From JBBROS01 sp965213845 (GTDB lineage: Bacteria; Pseudomonadota; Alphaproteobacteria; Acetobacterales; Acetobacteraceae), in NCBI GenBank assembly GCA_965213845.1, contig CBDCAI010000004.1, forward strand, positions 1,426,001-1,490,000: a DNA stretch of 64,000 nt, read 5' to 3'. The position numbers and the translations under genes are program-made. The stretch's first letter is position 1; the number at the start of each line of letters is the position of its first letter. Positions 24,207 through 33,900 of the stretch are shown one piece after another. The notes below the pieces were generated by a model. The model was not told where the DNA came from. It did not search any database and saw only the letters and a list, made by a program, of their open reading frames with translations.

Positions 24207-25415
24207 TCAGGCGGTGCAGGCGGGGGTGGGGGGCAGGAAGGCGTCGGCGGCGGGGATGGTGGCGAGCGGGGTGTAGTAGTCCCACGGCGCCTTCACCTGG
24301 TCGGGCGCCTTCACCCGGTATGAGGTGAGGTCGTAGAGCGCGCGGCCGTCGGCGCGGATGCTGCCGGCGCGGCCGAAATAGTCGATGGGGAGGGCACGCA
24401 TCGCCTTGTTGACGGCGATGGGGTCGCGGGTGCCGGCCTGCTGGACGGCCTTCAGGAAGTGCATGGTTCCGGCGTAGCCCGCGGCCTGGGCGCGGCTGGG
24501 CATGGCGCCCTGGGTGGTCATGAAGCGGCGGGACCAGGTGCGCGCGGCCTCGTTCTGGTCCCAGTAGAAGCCGGAGACGAAGGTGAAGCCCTGCGCGACC
24601 TGGGGCGTCAGGGCATGGATGTCGTTGATGTAGATCAGGAACCCGGCCAGGGTCTGCTTGCGGCCGATGCCGAACTCGCCGGCCTGCTTGATGAGGTTGA
24701 CGAGGTCGCCGCCGACGCTGGCCAGGCCGATGACCTGCGCGCCCGAGGCCTGGGCCTGCAGCAGCAATGAGGCGAAGTCGGTGTTGCCGATCGGGTAGCG
24801 GGCGGAGCCGAGCACCTGGCCGCCGGCGGCCCGCACCACCTCGGTGGCGTCGCGCTCCAGCGCGTTGCCGAACGCCATGTCGACGGTGATGAAGAACCAG
24901 GTCTTGCCGCCGTCCCGGGCGACCTGCCCGGCCACGCGGCTGAGGGCGTGGGTGTCGTCGGCCCAATGCGTGCTGGTGGGCGCGCAGGACTTCGACGTGA
25001 ACTCCGACGCGGCGGCGGCGGTGATGAGGACGGACTTGCCCTTCTCGCGCCCGATCTGCTGCACGGCGGCGGCGACCGGAGTGACGGGCAGGTCGGTGAC
25101 CAGGTCGACGCCGCGGCTGTCGAACCACTGGCGGGCGATGGCGGCGGCAGCGTCGGGCTTGTTCTGGGTGTCGGCGTGGACGATCTCGATGGGCAGGCCG
25201 AGCACGGTGCCGCCGAAGTCGGTCGCAGCCATCTGGGCGGCGAGCACGGAACCGCGGCCGGCGGAGTCGGAGTAGGGGCCGGTCTCGTCGGTCAGGACGC
25301 CGATGCGGATGGGGCCGGGCGCCTGGGCGCGGGCCCGGCCGGCGGTGACGGCAAGGCCGGCCGCTGCGCCGATCAGGGTGCGGCGGCCGATCGGGGCGTT
25401 CGGGGACTGGGTCAT
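24207..25415 (-). CDS. ABC transporter substrate-binding protein, LivK/Peripla_BP_6 type
   Basis: 402 residues from ATG 25415 with AGGAG upstream. Signal: IGRRTLIGAAAGLAVTAGRARA, a twin-arginine-type leader. The mature protein starts PIRIGVLTDETGPYSDSAG, typical of branched-chain amino-acid/amide/aromatic-acid binding proteins, with VHADTQNKPDAAAAIARQW and DMAFGNALERDA. No Liv permease or ATPase genes adjoin. It is 59 bp downstream of the heparinase gene in the same direction. Ligand unknown; proteins of this subtype often bind amides or aromatic acids (family knowledge). Confidence 0.9.
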   Translation of the reverse strand: MTQSPNAPIGRRTLIGAAAGLAVTAGRARAQAPGPIRIGVLTDETGPYSDSAGRGSVLAAQMAATDFGGTVLGLPIEIVHADTQNKPDAAAAIARQWFDSRGVDLVTDLPVTPVAAAVQQIGREKGKSVLITAAAASEFTSKSCAPTSTHWADDTHALSRVAGQVARDGGKTWFFITVDMAFGNALERDATEVVRAAGGQVLGSARYPIGNTDFASLLLQAQASGAQVIGLASVGGDLVNLIKQAGEFGIGRKQTLAGFLIYINDIHALTPQVAQGFTFVSGFYWDQNEAARTWSRRFMTTQGAMPSRAQAAGYAGTMHFLKAVQQAGTRDPIAVNKAMRALPIDYFGRAGSIRADGRALYDLTSYRVKAPDQVKAPWDYYTPLATIPAADAFLPPTPACTA

Positions 25416-25474
25416 GGACGTCTCCTGTTTCCGGCTTTGCCGGCCTTTGCTTCTGGGTGTCAGCGATGGGCGGG

Positions 25475-27079
25475 TCAGCCGATCCGGGTGAGGGCCCACT
25501 CGGCCTTCTGCTGCTCCGGGGTGCCATGCAGCACGATCTGCTGGGTGGGGCGGGGCTCGCCGGCGCCGAGGTAGACGCTTTCTTCCAGGGCGAGGTCGGC
25601 GCCCTTGGCCCGCAGGCTCCAGACGCCGCCGCCGGGCAGGCGCAGGACGATGCTTTTCCCGTCCTGCTGCATGCTGGGGACGACGCCCGGGTGCAGGTGG
25701 AAGCGGATGGCGTAGGGCAGGGCCGACGGCGCCTCGATCGCGTCCTCGCCGCGGATGTCCTCGCCGCTTTCGGCGACATAGAGGCGGCGGTGGTGGATGG
25801 CGCCGTTGACGGGCCGGTAGCCGTCGTGGCTGGCCTCGAGCCAATGGGCGCCGTTGGCCTCCTGCCGTTGCGCGTCGACGACGACGGGGACGCGGCCGAG
25901 CCCCTCGGGGCGGAGCTCGGCGCTGTTGGTGTCGTCGACGATCAGGGTGCTGTGGGCGGCCGTGGCGCGGGCGGCGTCGCGCCATGGCCCGGCCGAGGGC
26001 GGGGCGCCGCCGCAGTTGACGATCAGCCGCTCGCGCCCGACCGAGACCTCCATGGAGAGGGTGCCGGCGTGGGCGAAACGGTCCAGCCCGCGCGGCGGCG
26101 GCGGGCCGCAGTCGATCATCAGCACGGTGCGGCCGGCCTGCAGGCGCTGGAAGCCGCTTTCGGTCAGGCCGGCGGGGGAGCGGCCGCCGCGGCCGGCCTG
26201 GGTGAGGACGATGTCGACCAGGGCAGCGTTGTCCTCGCGGGCGCCGTTGAACAGCACGAGGCCGCCGTCGCCGTGGCGCAGGGCGCGCAGGGCCGGGGCC
26301 ATGCGCTCGATGGCGGAGGCCAGGGCGGCGGGCGGCTGGGCGAGCGCGGCCTGGAGCAGGGCGCGGATCTCCGTCAGGTCCTGCAGCGCCGCGAGCTGGG
26401 CGGCCGGGCTGCGCTCGGCATGGCAGCCGTCGGGCAGGACCTGGCGCGCGATCTCCTGCGGCAGAAGGCGCATGGCGCGGGTGAGCGAGGTGGACTGGGT
26501 GGGCAGGGCGACGGCGGCGGCGATCATGCCCTTCAATGCGGTGAGGGCGCGGCCGTCCAGCTCGTCGGTCGGGATGGCGGCCGAGAGGCGGCGGGCGTCG
26601 GTGACCAGGCGCTGCATGAGCGCGGTGCGGAAGGTGTCGTCGGCGGAGGCGACGAAGAAGTCGTAGTGGCCGAGCCAGGCGGTGATGCGGGCGCCCGCGA
26701 CGTCGGGGCGGTCGGCGATGCGGTCGCGGGCGCCGGGGCCGGAGCCTGCTGCGGCGATCCAGTCCGCGACCAGGGTGCGGGCGCGGGAGCGTGCGCCGTC
26801 GGTGCCGAGCGCCCGCAGGTCGCGCAACCAGGTGAAGGAGTGGGCCAGCGCGCGCATCTCGGCCGGCCCGGTGACGTCCGACCATCCGCCGGGCTCGAGC
26901 GGGCGGACGGTGCCGGCCAGCTCCAGCTCGCCCTTCAGGATGCGGCCGCCGCGGGTGGGGTCACCGGGCCAGGGGTCGCGGACGCCGATGGCGGGCGCGT
27001 CGGGGATGCGGGCCCAGCGGCGGGGCATGCGGGACAGCGCGAGGCGGGCATCGCGGGCCCAGCGGCTGGGTCCGATCAC
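25475..27079 (-). CDS. Heparinase II/III family protein
   Basis: 534 residues from a GTG whose GTGA overlaps the rpe stop. The N-terminal ~300 residues are helical (alpha/alpha-toroid type: FTWLRDLRALGTDGA, AWLGHYDFFVASADDTFR); the C-terminal ~220 are beta-rich and match the heparinase II/III region (GGLVLFNGAREDN, MIDCGPPPPRGLDRFAHAGTLSMEVS, NCGGAP, AAHSTLIVDDTNS). Family members cleave acidic polysaccharides, but this alphaproteobacterial subgroup next to rsmB and rpe has no proven substrate. No signal peptide is evident. Confidence 0.88.
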   Translation of the reverse strand: MIGPSRWARDARLALSRMPRRWARIPDAPAIGVRDPWPGDPTRGGRILKGELELAGTVRPLEPGGWSDVTGPAEMRALAHSFTWLRDLRALGTDGARSRARTLVADWIAAAGSGPGARDRIADRPDVAGARITAWLGHYDFFVASADDTFRTALMQRLVTDARRLSAAIPTDELDGRALTALKGMIAAAVALPTQSTSLTRAMRLLPQEIARQVLPDGCHAERSPAAQLAALQDLTEIRALLQAALAQPPAALASAIERMAPALRALRHGDGGLVLFNGAREDNAALVDIVLTQAGRGGRSPAGLTESGFQRLQAGRTVLMIDCGPPPPRGLDRFAHAGTLSMEVSVGRERLIVNCGGAPPSAGPWRDAARATAAHSTLIVDDTNSAELRPEGLGRVPVVVDAQRQEANGAHWLEASHDGYRPVNGAIHHRRLYVAESGEDIRGEDAIEAPSALPYAIRFHLHPGVVPSMQQDGKSIVLRLPGGGVWSLRAKGADLALEESVYLGAGEPRPTQQIVLHGTPEQQKAEWALTRIG

Positions 27080-27765
27080 GGGCGGGTGCCGCGGAGCGCC
27101 TGCAGCGCGGCGGCGCGGTCCGCCTGGGCGAAGACCGCGGTCCCGGCGACCAGCATGGTGGCGCCTGCCAGCAGGGCGGCGGGGGCGGTCTGCGGCGTGA
27201 TGCCGCCATCGACGCCGATGACGATGGGGCGGCGGCCGATCAGGGCGCGGAGCTCGCGCACCTTGTCGAGCTGGCTGCTTATGAACGACTGGCCGCCGAA
27301 GCCCGGGTTGACCGTCATGACCAGGACCTGGTCGATGTCGTCGAGCACCGGGGCGATCATGGCGGCCGGGGTGGCGGGGTTCAGCGCGACGCCCGGGCGC
27401 TTGCCGAGGGAGCGGATGAGCTGGAGCGTGCGGTGCAGGTTCGGCCCGGCCTCCTGATGCACGGTGATGTGGTCGGCCCCGGCCTCGGCGAAGGCTGCGA
27501 CGTAGGGATCGACGGGGGCGATCATGAGGTGGACGTCGAACGGCAGGGTGGTGTGCGGGCGCAGCGCCTTCAGCACGAGCGGGCCGAACGAGATGTTGGG
27601 GACGAAGTGGCCGTCCATGACGTCCAGGTGCAGCCAGTCGGCACCGGCCTGCTGGACGGAGGCGGTTTCTTCGCCGAGCCGCGCGAAGTCGGCCGCGAGC
27701 AGGCTCGGGGCCAGCACGGGGGCCGTGGGCGGCCAGGGACTCTGATGGGGGGACTCGGGCATCAT
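27076..27765 (-). CDS. rpe: Ribulose-phosphate 3-epimerase
   Basis: 229 residues, TIM barrel. Interconverts ribulose-5-phosphate and xylulose-5-phosphate in the pentose-phosphate and Calvin routes. Seen: APSLLAADFARLGEE, WLHLDVMDGHFVPNISFGP (metal-binding His and Asp), DVHLMI, MTVNPGFGGQSFI and the phosphate-binding VIGVDGGITPQT with VAGTAVF. Lies between rsmB (75 bp upstream) and the overlapping heparinase-type gene. Either of the first two Met codons could start it. Confidence 0.97.
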   Translation of the reverse strand: MMPESPHQSPWPPTAPVLAPSLLAADFARLGEETASVQQAGADWLHLDVMDGHFVPNISFGPLVLKALRPHTTLPFDVHLMIAPVDPYVAAFAEAGADHITVHQEAGPNLHRTLQLIRSLGKRPGVALNPATPAAMIAPVLDDIDQVLVMTVNPGFGGQSFISSQLDKVRELRALIGRRPIVIGVDGGITPQTAPAALLAGATMLVAGTAVFAQADRAAALQALRGTRP

Positions 27766-27840
27766 CCGGGTTCTAGATGGTTTTTCGCGGGGGGGGCAGG
27801 CGCAAACGGCCGGGCACGCGCAGGTGGGGATTTCGGGGCT

Positions 27841-29124
27841 TCATCGCTTGATCAGGCGGGCGGCGAAGAAGCCGTCCATGCCGCCGCGGCCGGGCCACAG
27901 GCCGGGATGGGTGCGCAGGTGGCCCTCGGGCGTGCGGGCCTCGGGGATCGCGGCAAGCTCTTCCGGCGTGAACGGGTCGGGGCGCAGGCCCAGGGCGCCG
28001 AGCTGGGCCAGGCGGGCGGCGCCTTCCTCGGGCTGCAGGGAGCACACGGCATAGACCAGGCGGCCGCCGGGGCGGAGCATGGCGGCGGCGGCGGCCAGCA
28101 GGCGGTCCTGCCCGGCGGTGAGGTCCACGAGGTCGCGCGGGCGCTTGAGGCGCAGCGCGTCCGGGTGGCGCCGGATGGTGCCGGTTGCGCTGCAGGGGGC
28201 GTCGAGCAGGACGGCGTCGAGGGGTTCGGGGGGGGTCCAGACGGCGGCGTCGGCCTGCACGACCTCGACCTCCTGCTGCAGGCGGGCCAGGTTGTCGTGC
28301 AGGCGGCGCAGGCGGTGCGGGTCGCGCTCCACGGCCATGACGCGCGCGCCGGTGGCGGCGAGCTGGGCGGTCTTGCCGCCAGGGGCGGCGCACAGGTCGG
28401 CGACGCGCTCGCCGGGGCGGGCGGCGAGCAGGAGGGCCGGAAGGGCGGCGGCGGCGTCCTGCACCCAGAAGCGCCCTTCGTCGAAGCCCGGCAGCTCCGT
28501 CACGCGCGTGCCGGCGGGGTAGCGGACGGAGCCGGTGGGCAGGCGGTCGCCGCCCTCGGGTGGTTCGGCGCCGGGGGCCAAGGTGAGGTCGAGCGGCGCC
28601 TCGTGGGTGTGGGCCTCGGCGATGATGCGGGCCTCCGTGCCCCAGCTGGCCCACAGCCAGGCGGGCGTGTCGAGGCGGGGGCCGTCGAAGGCCTCGAGGC
28701 TGGCCGGGCCGGCGGCGGCGACCTTGCGGAGGACGGCGTTCACGAGGCCGGCGAAGGGGGCGAGCTTGCGGGCGCGGGCCAGGTCGACGGCGGTGCCGAC
28801 GGCGGCGTGCGGCGGGGTCTCCAGCAGCAGGAGCCCGGCGGCGCCGAGGCGGAGGATGTGGCGCACGGGGTCGGGCGGGGCGCGGGCGAGGAAGGGCTCG
28901 ATGACGGCATCGAGCGAGCCGAGGCGGCGCAGGACGGCGGCGGCCAGGCGGTGGGCGGCGGCGCGGTCGCGCGGCTCGATGGCGGGGGCCGCGTCGAGCG
29001 CCTCCTCGAGCGGGCGGTGGCGGTCGAGCACGGCGGTCAGCAGGTCGAACGCGACCTCCCGCGTGGGGTCGCGGGGCGGGGCGTTGGGCTTCGTGTCGGG
29101 TTGGCGCGGCAGGGCGGGGGTCAT
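27841..29124 (-). CDS. rsmB: 16S rRNA (cytosine-967-C5)-methyltransferase
   Basis: 427 residues. The N-terminal NusB-like RNA-binding domain (REVAFDLLTAVLDRHRPLEEAL to about 150) is followed by a SAM-dependent m5C methyltransferase domain: VQDAAAALPALLL, DLCAAPGGKTAQLA (SAM site), AVERDPHRLRRL, DAPCSATGTIRRHPD with a catalytic-type Cys, and YAVCSLQPEEG with the second Cys. Acts on ribosomal RNA in the cytosol. First gene of the rsmB-rpe-heparinase-binding protein run; divergent from the GT39 gene 48 bp away. Confidence 0.95.
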   Translation of the reverse strand: MTPALPRQPDTKPNAPPRDPTREVAFDLLTAVLDRHRPLEEALDAAPAIEPRDRAAAHRLAAAVLRRLGSLDAVIEPFLARAPPDPVRHILRLGAAGLLLLETPPHAAVGTAVDLARARKLAPFAGLVNAVLRKVAAAGPASLEAFDGPRLDTPAWLWASWGTEARIIAEAHTHEAPLDLTLAPGAEPPEGGDRLPTGSVRYPAGTRVTELPGFDEGRFWVQDAAAALPALLLAARPGERVADLCAAPGGKTAQLAATGARVMAVERDPHRLRRLHDNLARLQQEVEVVQADAAVWTPPEPLDAVLLDAPCSATGTIRRHPDALRLKRPRDLVDLTAGQDRLLAAAAAMLRPGGRLVYAVCSLQPEEGAARLAQLGALGLRPDPFTPEELAAIPEARTPEGHLRTHPGLWPGRGGMDGFFAARLIKR

Positions 29125-29172
29125 GGGCGGGGTTCATGGCGCGGATCGCGGACGCATGCTAGGGGGCCGGGC

Positions 29173-30804
29173 ATGACGAGGCTTCTGGAGCCGCGCCGGC
29201 CGTGGCTGGTGCTGACGGTGCTGTGCCTGGCCCTGTGGCTGCCCGGGTTCTTCACGATCCCGGCCGGCGACCGGGACGAGAGCCGGTTCGCGCAGGCGAC
29301 CAAGCAGATGCTGGAGACCGGCGACTACGTCCGGATCATGAACGGGACGGAGGCGCGGAACCGCAAGCCGATCGGCATCCACTGGCTGCAGGTGCCGTTC
29401 GTGGCGGCCGCCTCGGCGCTGGGGCTGGCGCAGGGGAACCCGGTGTGGCCGTACCGCGTGCCGTCGTTCCTGGGGGGGCTGGCCGCGGTGCTGGCGACGT
29501 TCCAGGTGGGGCTCGTGCTGGTGGGGCGGCGGGCGGCGCTGCTGGGGGCGGGGATGCTGGCCGCCTCGGTGCTGCTGGTGCTGGAGGTGCACATCGCCAA
29601 GACGGACGCGGCCCTGCTGGGGGCAACGACGGTGGCGATGGGGGTGCTGGCGCAGGCGTATCGGGAGCCGGGGCGGGTGGGCCGGGGGTCGGCGGCGCTG
29701 TTCTGGCTGGGGATGGGGTTGGGGGTGCTGCTGAAGGGGCCGATCGCGCCGATGGTGGCGGGGCTGACGGTGGTCACGCTGGTGGTGGCCGACCGGCGGA
29801 ACCCGGAGGGGCCGGGGCGCTGGTGGCGCTGCCTGCGGCCATCCTGGGGCGTGCCGCTGATGTTGGCGGTGGTGCTGCCCTGGTTCCTGGCGATCGGGGT
29901 GGCGACGGAGGGGCGATTCTTCTCCGACGCGATCGGCGGCGACCTCGGGCGAAAGCTGACCTCGGGCGACGACGCGCATGGCGGGCCGCCCGGGCTGCAT
30001 CTGGTGCTGCTGCCTTTGCTGCTGTTTCCGGCGACGGCCGCCCTGCCGGCCGGGCTGGTCGCCTGCTGGCGCGACCGGCGGGAGCCGGCGGTCCGGTTCC
30101 TGCTGGCCTGGGCCGTGCCGGCCTGGATCGTCTTCGAGGCGGCGCCGACGAAGCTGCCGCACTATCCGCTGCCGCTGTATCCCGCCGTCTGCCTGTTGCT
30201 GGCCTGGGGCGTGACCCGGGCCGGGGTGCTCCGAGGTGGGGTTCGTTGGAGCGGGGCGGGGCTGGCGGCGGCGGTCGCGGTGCTTCTGTCGGCCGGCTTC
30301 GTCGAGGCGCCGGCGTTCCTGCATCTCGATCCCTGGATCGGGCTGCCTGCGGCCGGCGCCGCGTTGGCGGTCGGGTGGTTCGCGGTCCGGGGTTCCGGGG
30401 ATGGCGGCTTGGCGCGCGGCGCCATGGCGGCGATCGTGCTGGCGCCCGTGCTGTACGGGGCCGTGCTGGAGTGGGAGCTGCCGCGGCTTGTGCCCCTATG
30501 GCTCGGGCCGCGCCTGGTCGGGGCGGCACCGCCCGGGGGCTGGGGCCGGCTGGGGTCCGTCGGGTATTCGGAGCCGAGTTTGTTGTTCCTGGAGGGCAGC
30601 GGGACACGGTGGCTGCTGGCGGCGGACGGAGCGGCAGCGCTGGCGGCGGGCGAGGTCGACACGCTGCTGGTGGGCGACCGGGATCTGGGCCCGGTGCGGG
30701 CGGCGTTGACGACGCGGGGGATCGTGCCGCTCGTCGCGGCCGAGGTGCAGGGATTCAACTACTCCCGAGGGCGCTGGGTCGTGCTGACGGCCCTGCGGCG
30801 GTAA
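29173..30804 (+). CDS. GT39/ArnT-like membrane glycosyltransferase
   Basis: 543 residues, GT-C fold with about 11-12 predicted membrane helices. The first loop has PAGDRDESRFAQATKQML, carrying the Asp-Glu catalytic-type motif of ArnT/PMT enzymes, then GTEARNRKPIGIHWLQVPF and the conserved TKLPHYPLPLYPA loop near 325-340. Such enzymes move a sugar from a polyprenyl-phosphate donor to lipid A or another acceptor on the periplasmic face. The C-terminal ~80 residues form a soluble domain. A dolichol-phosphate-type GT2 is encoded at 37.9 kb and could make such a donor (inference). Confidence 0.9.
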   Translation: MTRLLEPRRPWLVLTVLCLALWLPGFFTIPAGDRDESRFAQATKQMLETGDYVRIMNGTEARNRKPIGIHWLQVPFVAAASALGLAQGNPVWPYRVPSFLGGLAAVLATFQVGLVLVGRRAALLGAGMLAASVLLVLEVHIAKTDAALLGATTVAMGVLAQAYREPGRVGRGSAALFWLGMGLGVLLKGPIAPMVAGLTVVTLVVADRRNPEGPGRWWRCLRPSWGVPLMLAVVLPWFLAIGVATEGRFFSDAIGGDLGRKLTSGDDAHGGPPGLHLVLLPLLLFPATAALPAGLVACWRDRREPAVRFLLAWAVPAWIVFEAAPTKLPHYPLPLYPAVCLLLAWGVTRAGVLRGGVRWSGAGLAAAVAVLLSAGFVEAPAFLHLDPWIGLPAAGAALAVGWFAVRGSGDGGLARGAMAAIVLAPVLYGAVLEWELPRLVPLWLGPRLVGAAPPGGWGRLGSVGYSEPSLLFLEGSGTRWLLAADGAAALAAGEVDTLLVGDRDLGPVRAALTTRGIVPLVAAEVQGFNYSRGRWVVLTALRR

Positions 30805-30857
30805 GGGGTCCGCCACCGAGATCAGAGTATTGAGCTCGTGATGGTGGCCGGGCGTGG

Positions 30858-30880
30858 ATCTCCGGGACAAGCCCGGAGAT
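30858..30880. repeat. REP-like palindrome
   Basis: ATCTCCGGG (30858-30866) pairs with CCCGGAGAT (30872-30880) around ACAAG. It lies between two convergent genes. Short CCGGGacaagCCCGG palindromes of this kind are common dispersed elements in alphaproteobacterial genomes (from memory, not checked). It has no T-tract, but may contribute to termination. Confidence 0.6.
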
Positions 30881-30921
30881 GACGACCTGGAAAGACTTCC
30901 TCCCGGTCAGCCCAGACGAGC

Positions 30922-33900
30922 TCAGACGGCGAAGGCTTGGCGCCCTTCCGACTGGCCGATGTTGACGTAGTGCAGCAGGGGGTTGACGTGCGCGGCGGCG
31001 ATGTCCGCGTAGGCGGCGATATACTTGTTGGTGCTGAACAGCGCGGACGGGTCCCGGCCCTGCGTCCAGCCGACCGTCTCGTATTGGAGCAGCGGGTTGA
31101 CGTGGGCGGCGGCGACGTCGGGGTTGTGGGCGAGGTAGTAGTTGGTGTCGAACCACGCGTCCGGGTTCAGGCCCTTCTGCCAGCCGGTCGCGGCGTAGCT
31201 GGCGGCGGCCTGCTGTGCGCCGGCGGCCCCGGCGGGGATCAGCGTCGCGCCGAGCTGGGCGTCGTAATAGGCGGCATTCACGAGCGGGTCGGCGGCGGCG
31301 GTGCCCCCGGTCAGGAACGTCGCGCGACCCTGGGCCTGGCCCGCCTGGATGTACTGCTGCAGCGGGTCGATGTTGGCGGCGGCCACGTCGGGGTTGGCGG
31401 CGAGGTACTTCGAGTCGGAGAACATCAGGCTGGGGTCGCGGCCCTGCTTCCAGCCCACCGTCTCGTATTGCACGAGGGGGTTCTGGCCGGAGGCGGCGAC
31501 GTCAGGGTTCTGCTTGAGGTAGTACTTGGTGTCGAACCAGGCGTTCGGGTTGCGGCCCTCGAGGAAGCCCTGGGTGAGGTAATGGATCAAGGGGTCCACG
31601 CCGGCCGCAGCCACGTCGGGGTTGTGGGTCAGGTAGTAGTTCGCATCGAAGTCGGGATAGGAGACGTTGTTGGTCACGGTGGCGGTATAGGGTGTGCCGC
31701 CGGATACCACCTGGTTCGGCTTGATGAGGAAGCTGCCGAGCTGGACCGATTGCACGATGAGGTCCGTGGCGCCCGAGGAAGAGTCGCGCGGGTTGATGAA
31801 CGAGATCGAGACCTGGTGCGGCGCCAGGCTCCATGTCCCGTTGAAGCTGAATATCTGGCCGGCGCTGCCGCTGGCCGCGACCACCATGCCGCCGCCGATG
31901 GTCTTGCCGTCGATGCTGACCAGGAACTCGGCGTTGTCGGCACTGGCGTCCTGGGCCAGGCGCAGCGTGAGCGTGTTGGGACCGGTGGGCCCGGTAAAGG
32001 CGGCCGGGGCGGCGGCGGCCGACACGGGGGAGCTGGTGTCGATCGACGTGCTGGCGATGCTGGCGGCGGCGGCGGCGACGTTGCCGGTGCCGCTGACGTT
32101 GGTGAGCTGGGCGCTGCCGGGCACGCCGCCGACGAAGGTGTCGGCCGTGGCGGTGACGGGGACGATGCCGGTGCTCGTCTCGGCCGAGATGAAGTAGGTG
32201 TAGGGGTGATACAGGTTGGCGTATTGCGTGATGAGTGTGGAGAAGTCGACCTGGACCTTGCTGTTCAGGTAGGGCGTGACTTCGCCGCCGACATGCACCA
32301 GCACGCCGTTGGTCGCGTTGGCGCCCTTGACGAAGGTGTCGCCGACCAGCTTGGCATTGCCGCCTGCTCCGAGGTCGACGAGGAAGCTTGACGCGTATCC
32401 TGCGCCGTCGTTGATTCGGGTGTTCTCGATGTCGGTGTTGAAGGCGCGGTCGTAGACCTCGTGGCCCGACGTTGCGCCGTGGACGTAGTCGCCGACCATG
32501 GTGAGGCTGTTGATGGCGCCGACCTGGAGGTTGTTGGTGCCGCGGTAGACGTTGCCGTTGGAGCCGATGTCGGAGTTGTAGATCGACAGGTTGGTCAGCG
32601 GGTTGTCGTTGGCGCGCAGGCCGACCTCGTTGTTGTCGAAGCGGCTGTTGACGATGGTGGCGTTGCCGGCGTTGATCGCGACGCCCGGGGCATAGCCGTT
32701 GTCGCTGGCGGTGCCGGTGAACTCCATGTTCATGATGGTGACGTCGGTGTTGACGACCAGGATGCCGCTGGCGTGGTAGATGTCGTTCTGCTGGACCATG
32801 CGGGCGATGCCGCCGACGCCCTCGATGATGACCTTGTGGTTGACCACGCCGAAATCGTTGACGTAGGTGCCGGCCGCCAGCTGGATCGTGTCGCCGTCCT
32901 GGGAGGCGGCGAGCGCGCTCTGCAGGCTGGAGAAGGCGGCCCCGGTGCCGAAGCCGCCGACGGTGAGCACGTGCCCGCTGGCGACGACGGCGCCCGCGGT
33001 GCCGAAGCTGGTCAGCTTGGTGCCGAGCGAGAGGTCGGTCGTGGGCGGGGGCGCGGGCGTGGTGGTGATGGGGGTGGTGGTGGTGACGCCGCCGGTGGTG
33101 GTGGTGGTGAGGGTGGCGGGCACGAGGGTGGCCAGGTTGAGCGCGGGCTCGGTGGCGAGCGTGGTGTTGCCGCTCTGGACGACGGGTCCGTTGGCGATCT
33201 GCGTGGCGGAGAAGCCCCAGAGCGCGTTGTTGGTCAGCGCCACGGGGATGGTGGTCTGGTTGAGCAGCAGGGTGGCGGCCGGGTTGTCGCTGATGAGGGT
33301 GTTGCCGCTGACGGTCAGCGCCGAGCCGGCATAGGGGGCGCCCTCGCCGCCGTAGTGGATGGTGAAGTTGTTCTGGGTGTTGGGGCCCTTCTCGATCGTG
33401 TTGCCGGTGACGGTGGCCAGGCCGCCGTCGGGCAGGTCGATGCTGTAGCTGCCGTCGCCGGCCAGGTCCTGGATGCGGTTGCCGGTGATGGTGGTGGAGA
33501 GGGCGCGGCTCTTGATCTCGTGGCCGGCGACGCTGTCGTGGAAGTAGCTGTTCTGGACGGTGAGGGATGCGACGGCGTTGATGTAGATGTTGTGGGTGTA
33601 GCCGTCGCCGGCGCCGTTATGGCTGAACTCGGAGTTCTGGATGAGGATGGTGCCGTTGGGGTCGGCGTTGGCGAGGATGCCGTTCTGGTTGTTCCAGAAG
33701 ACGCTGTTGCGCACGACCATCTTGCCGCTGTCGTAGCGGATGCCGGCGCCGTTGCCGTCGCCGACGCCAACGCCGGTGAAGCCGAAGCCGTCGATGGTGA
33801 CGTCGTTGTCGACGACGACCGCGCCCTTGCCGTTGGACGGCGAGACGGTGGCGGCAATGATCGCCAGCCCGCCAACGGATTGCAGCGTGATCTTGGTCTG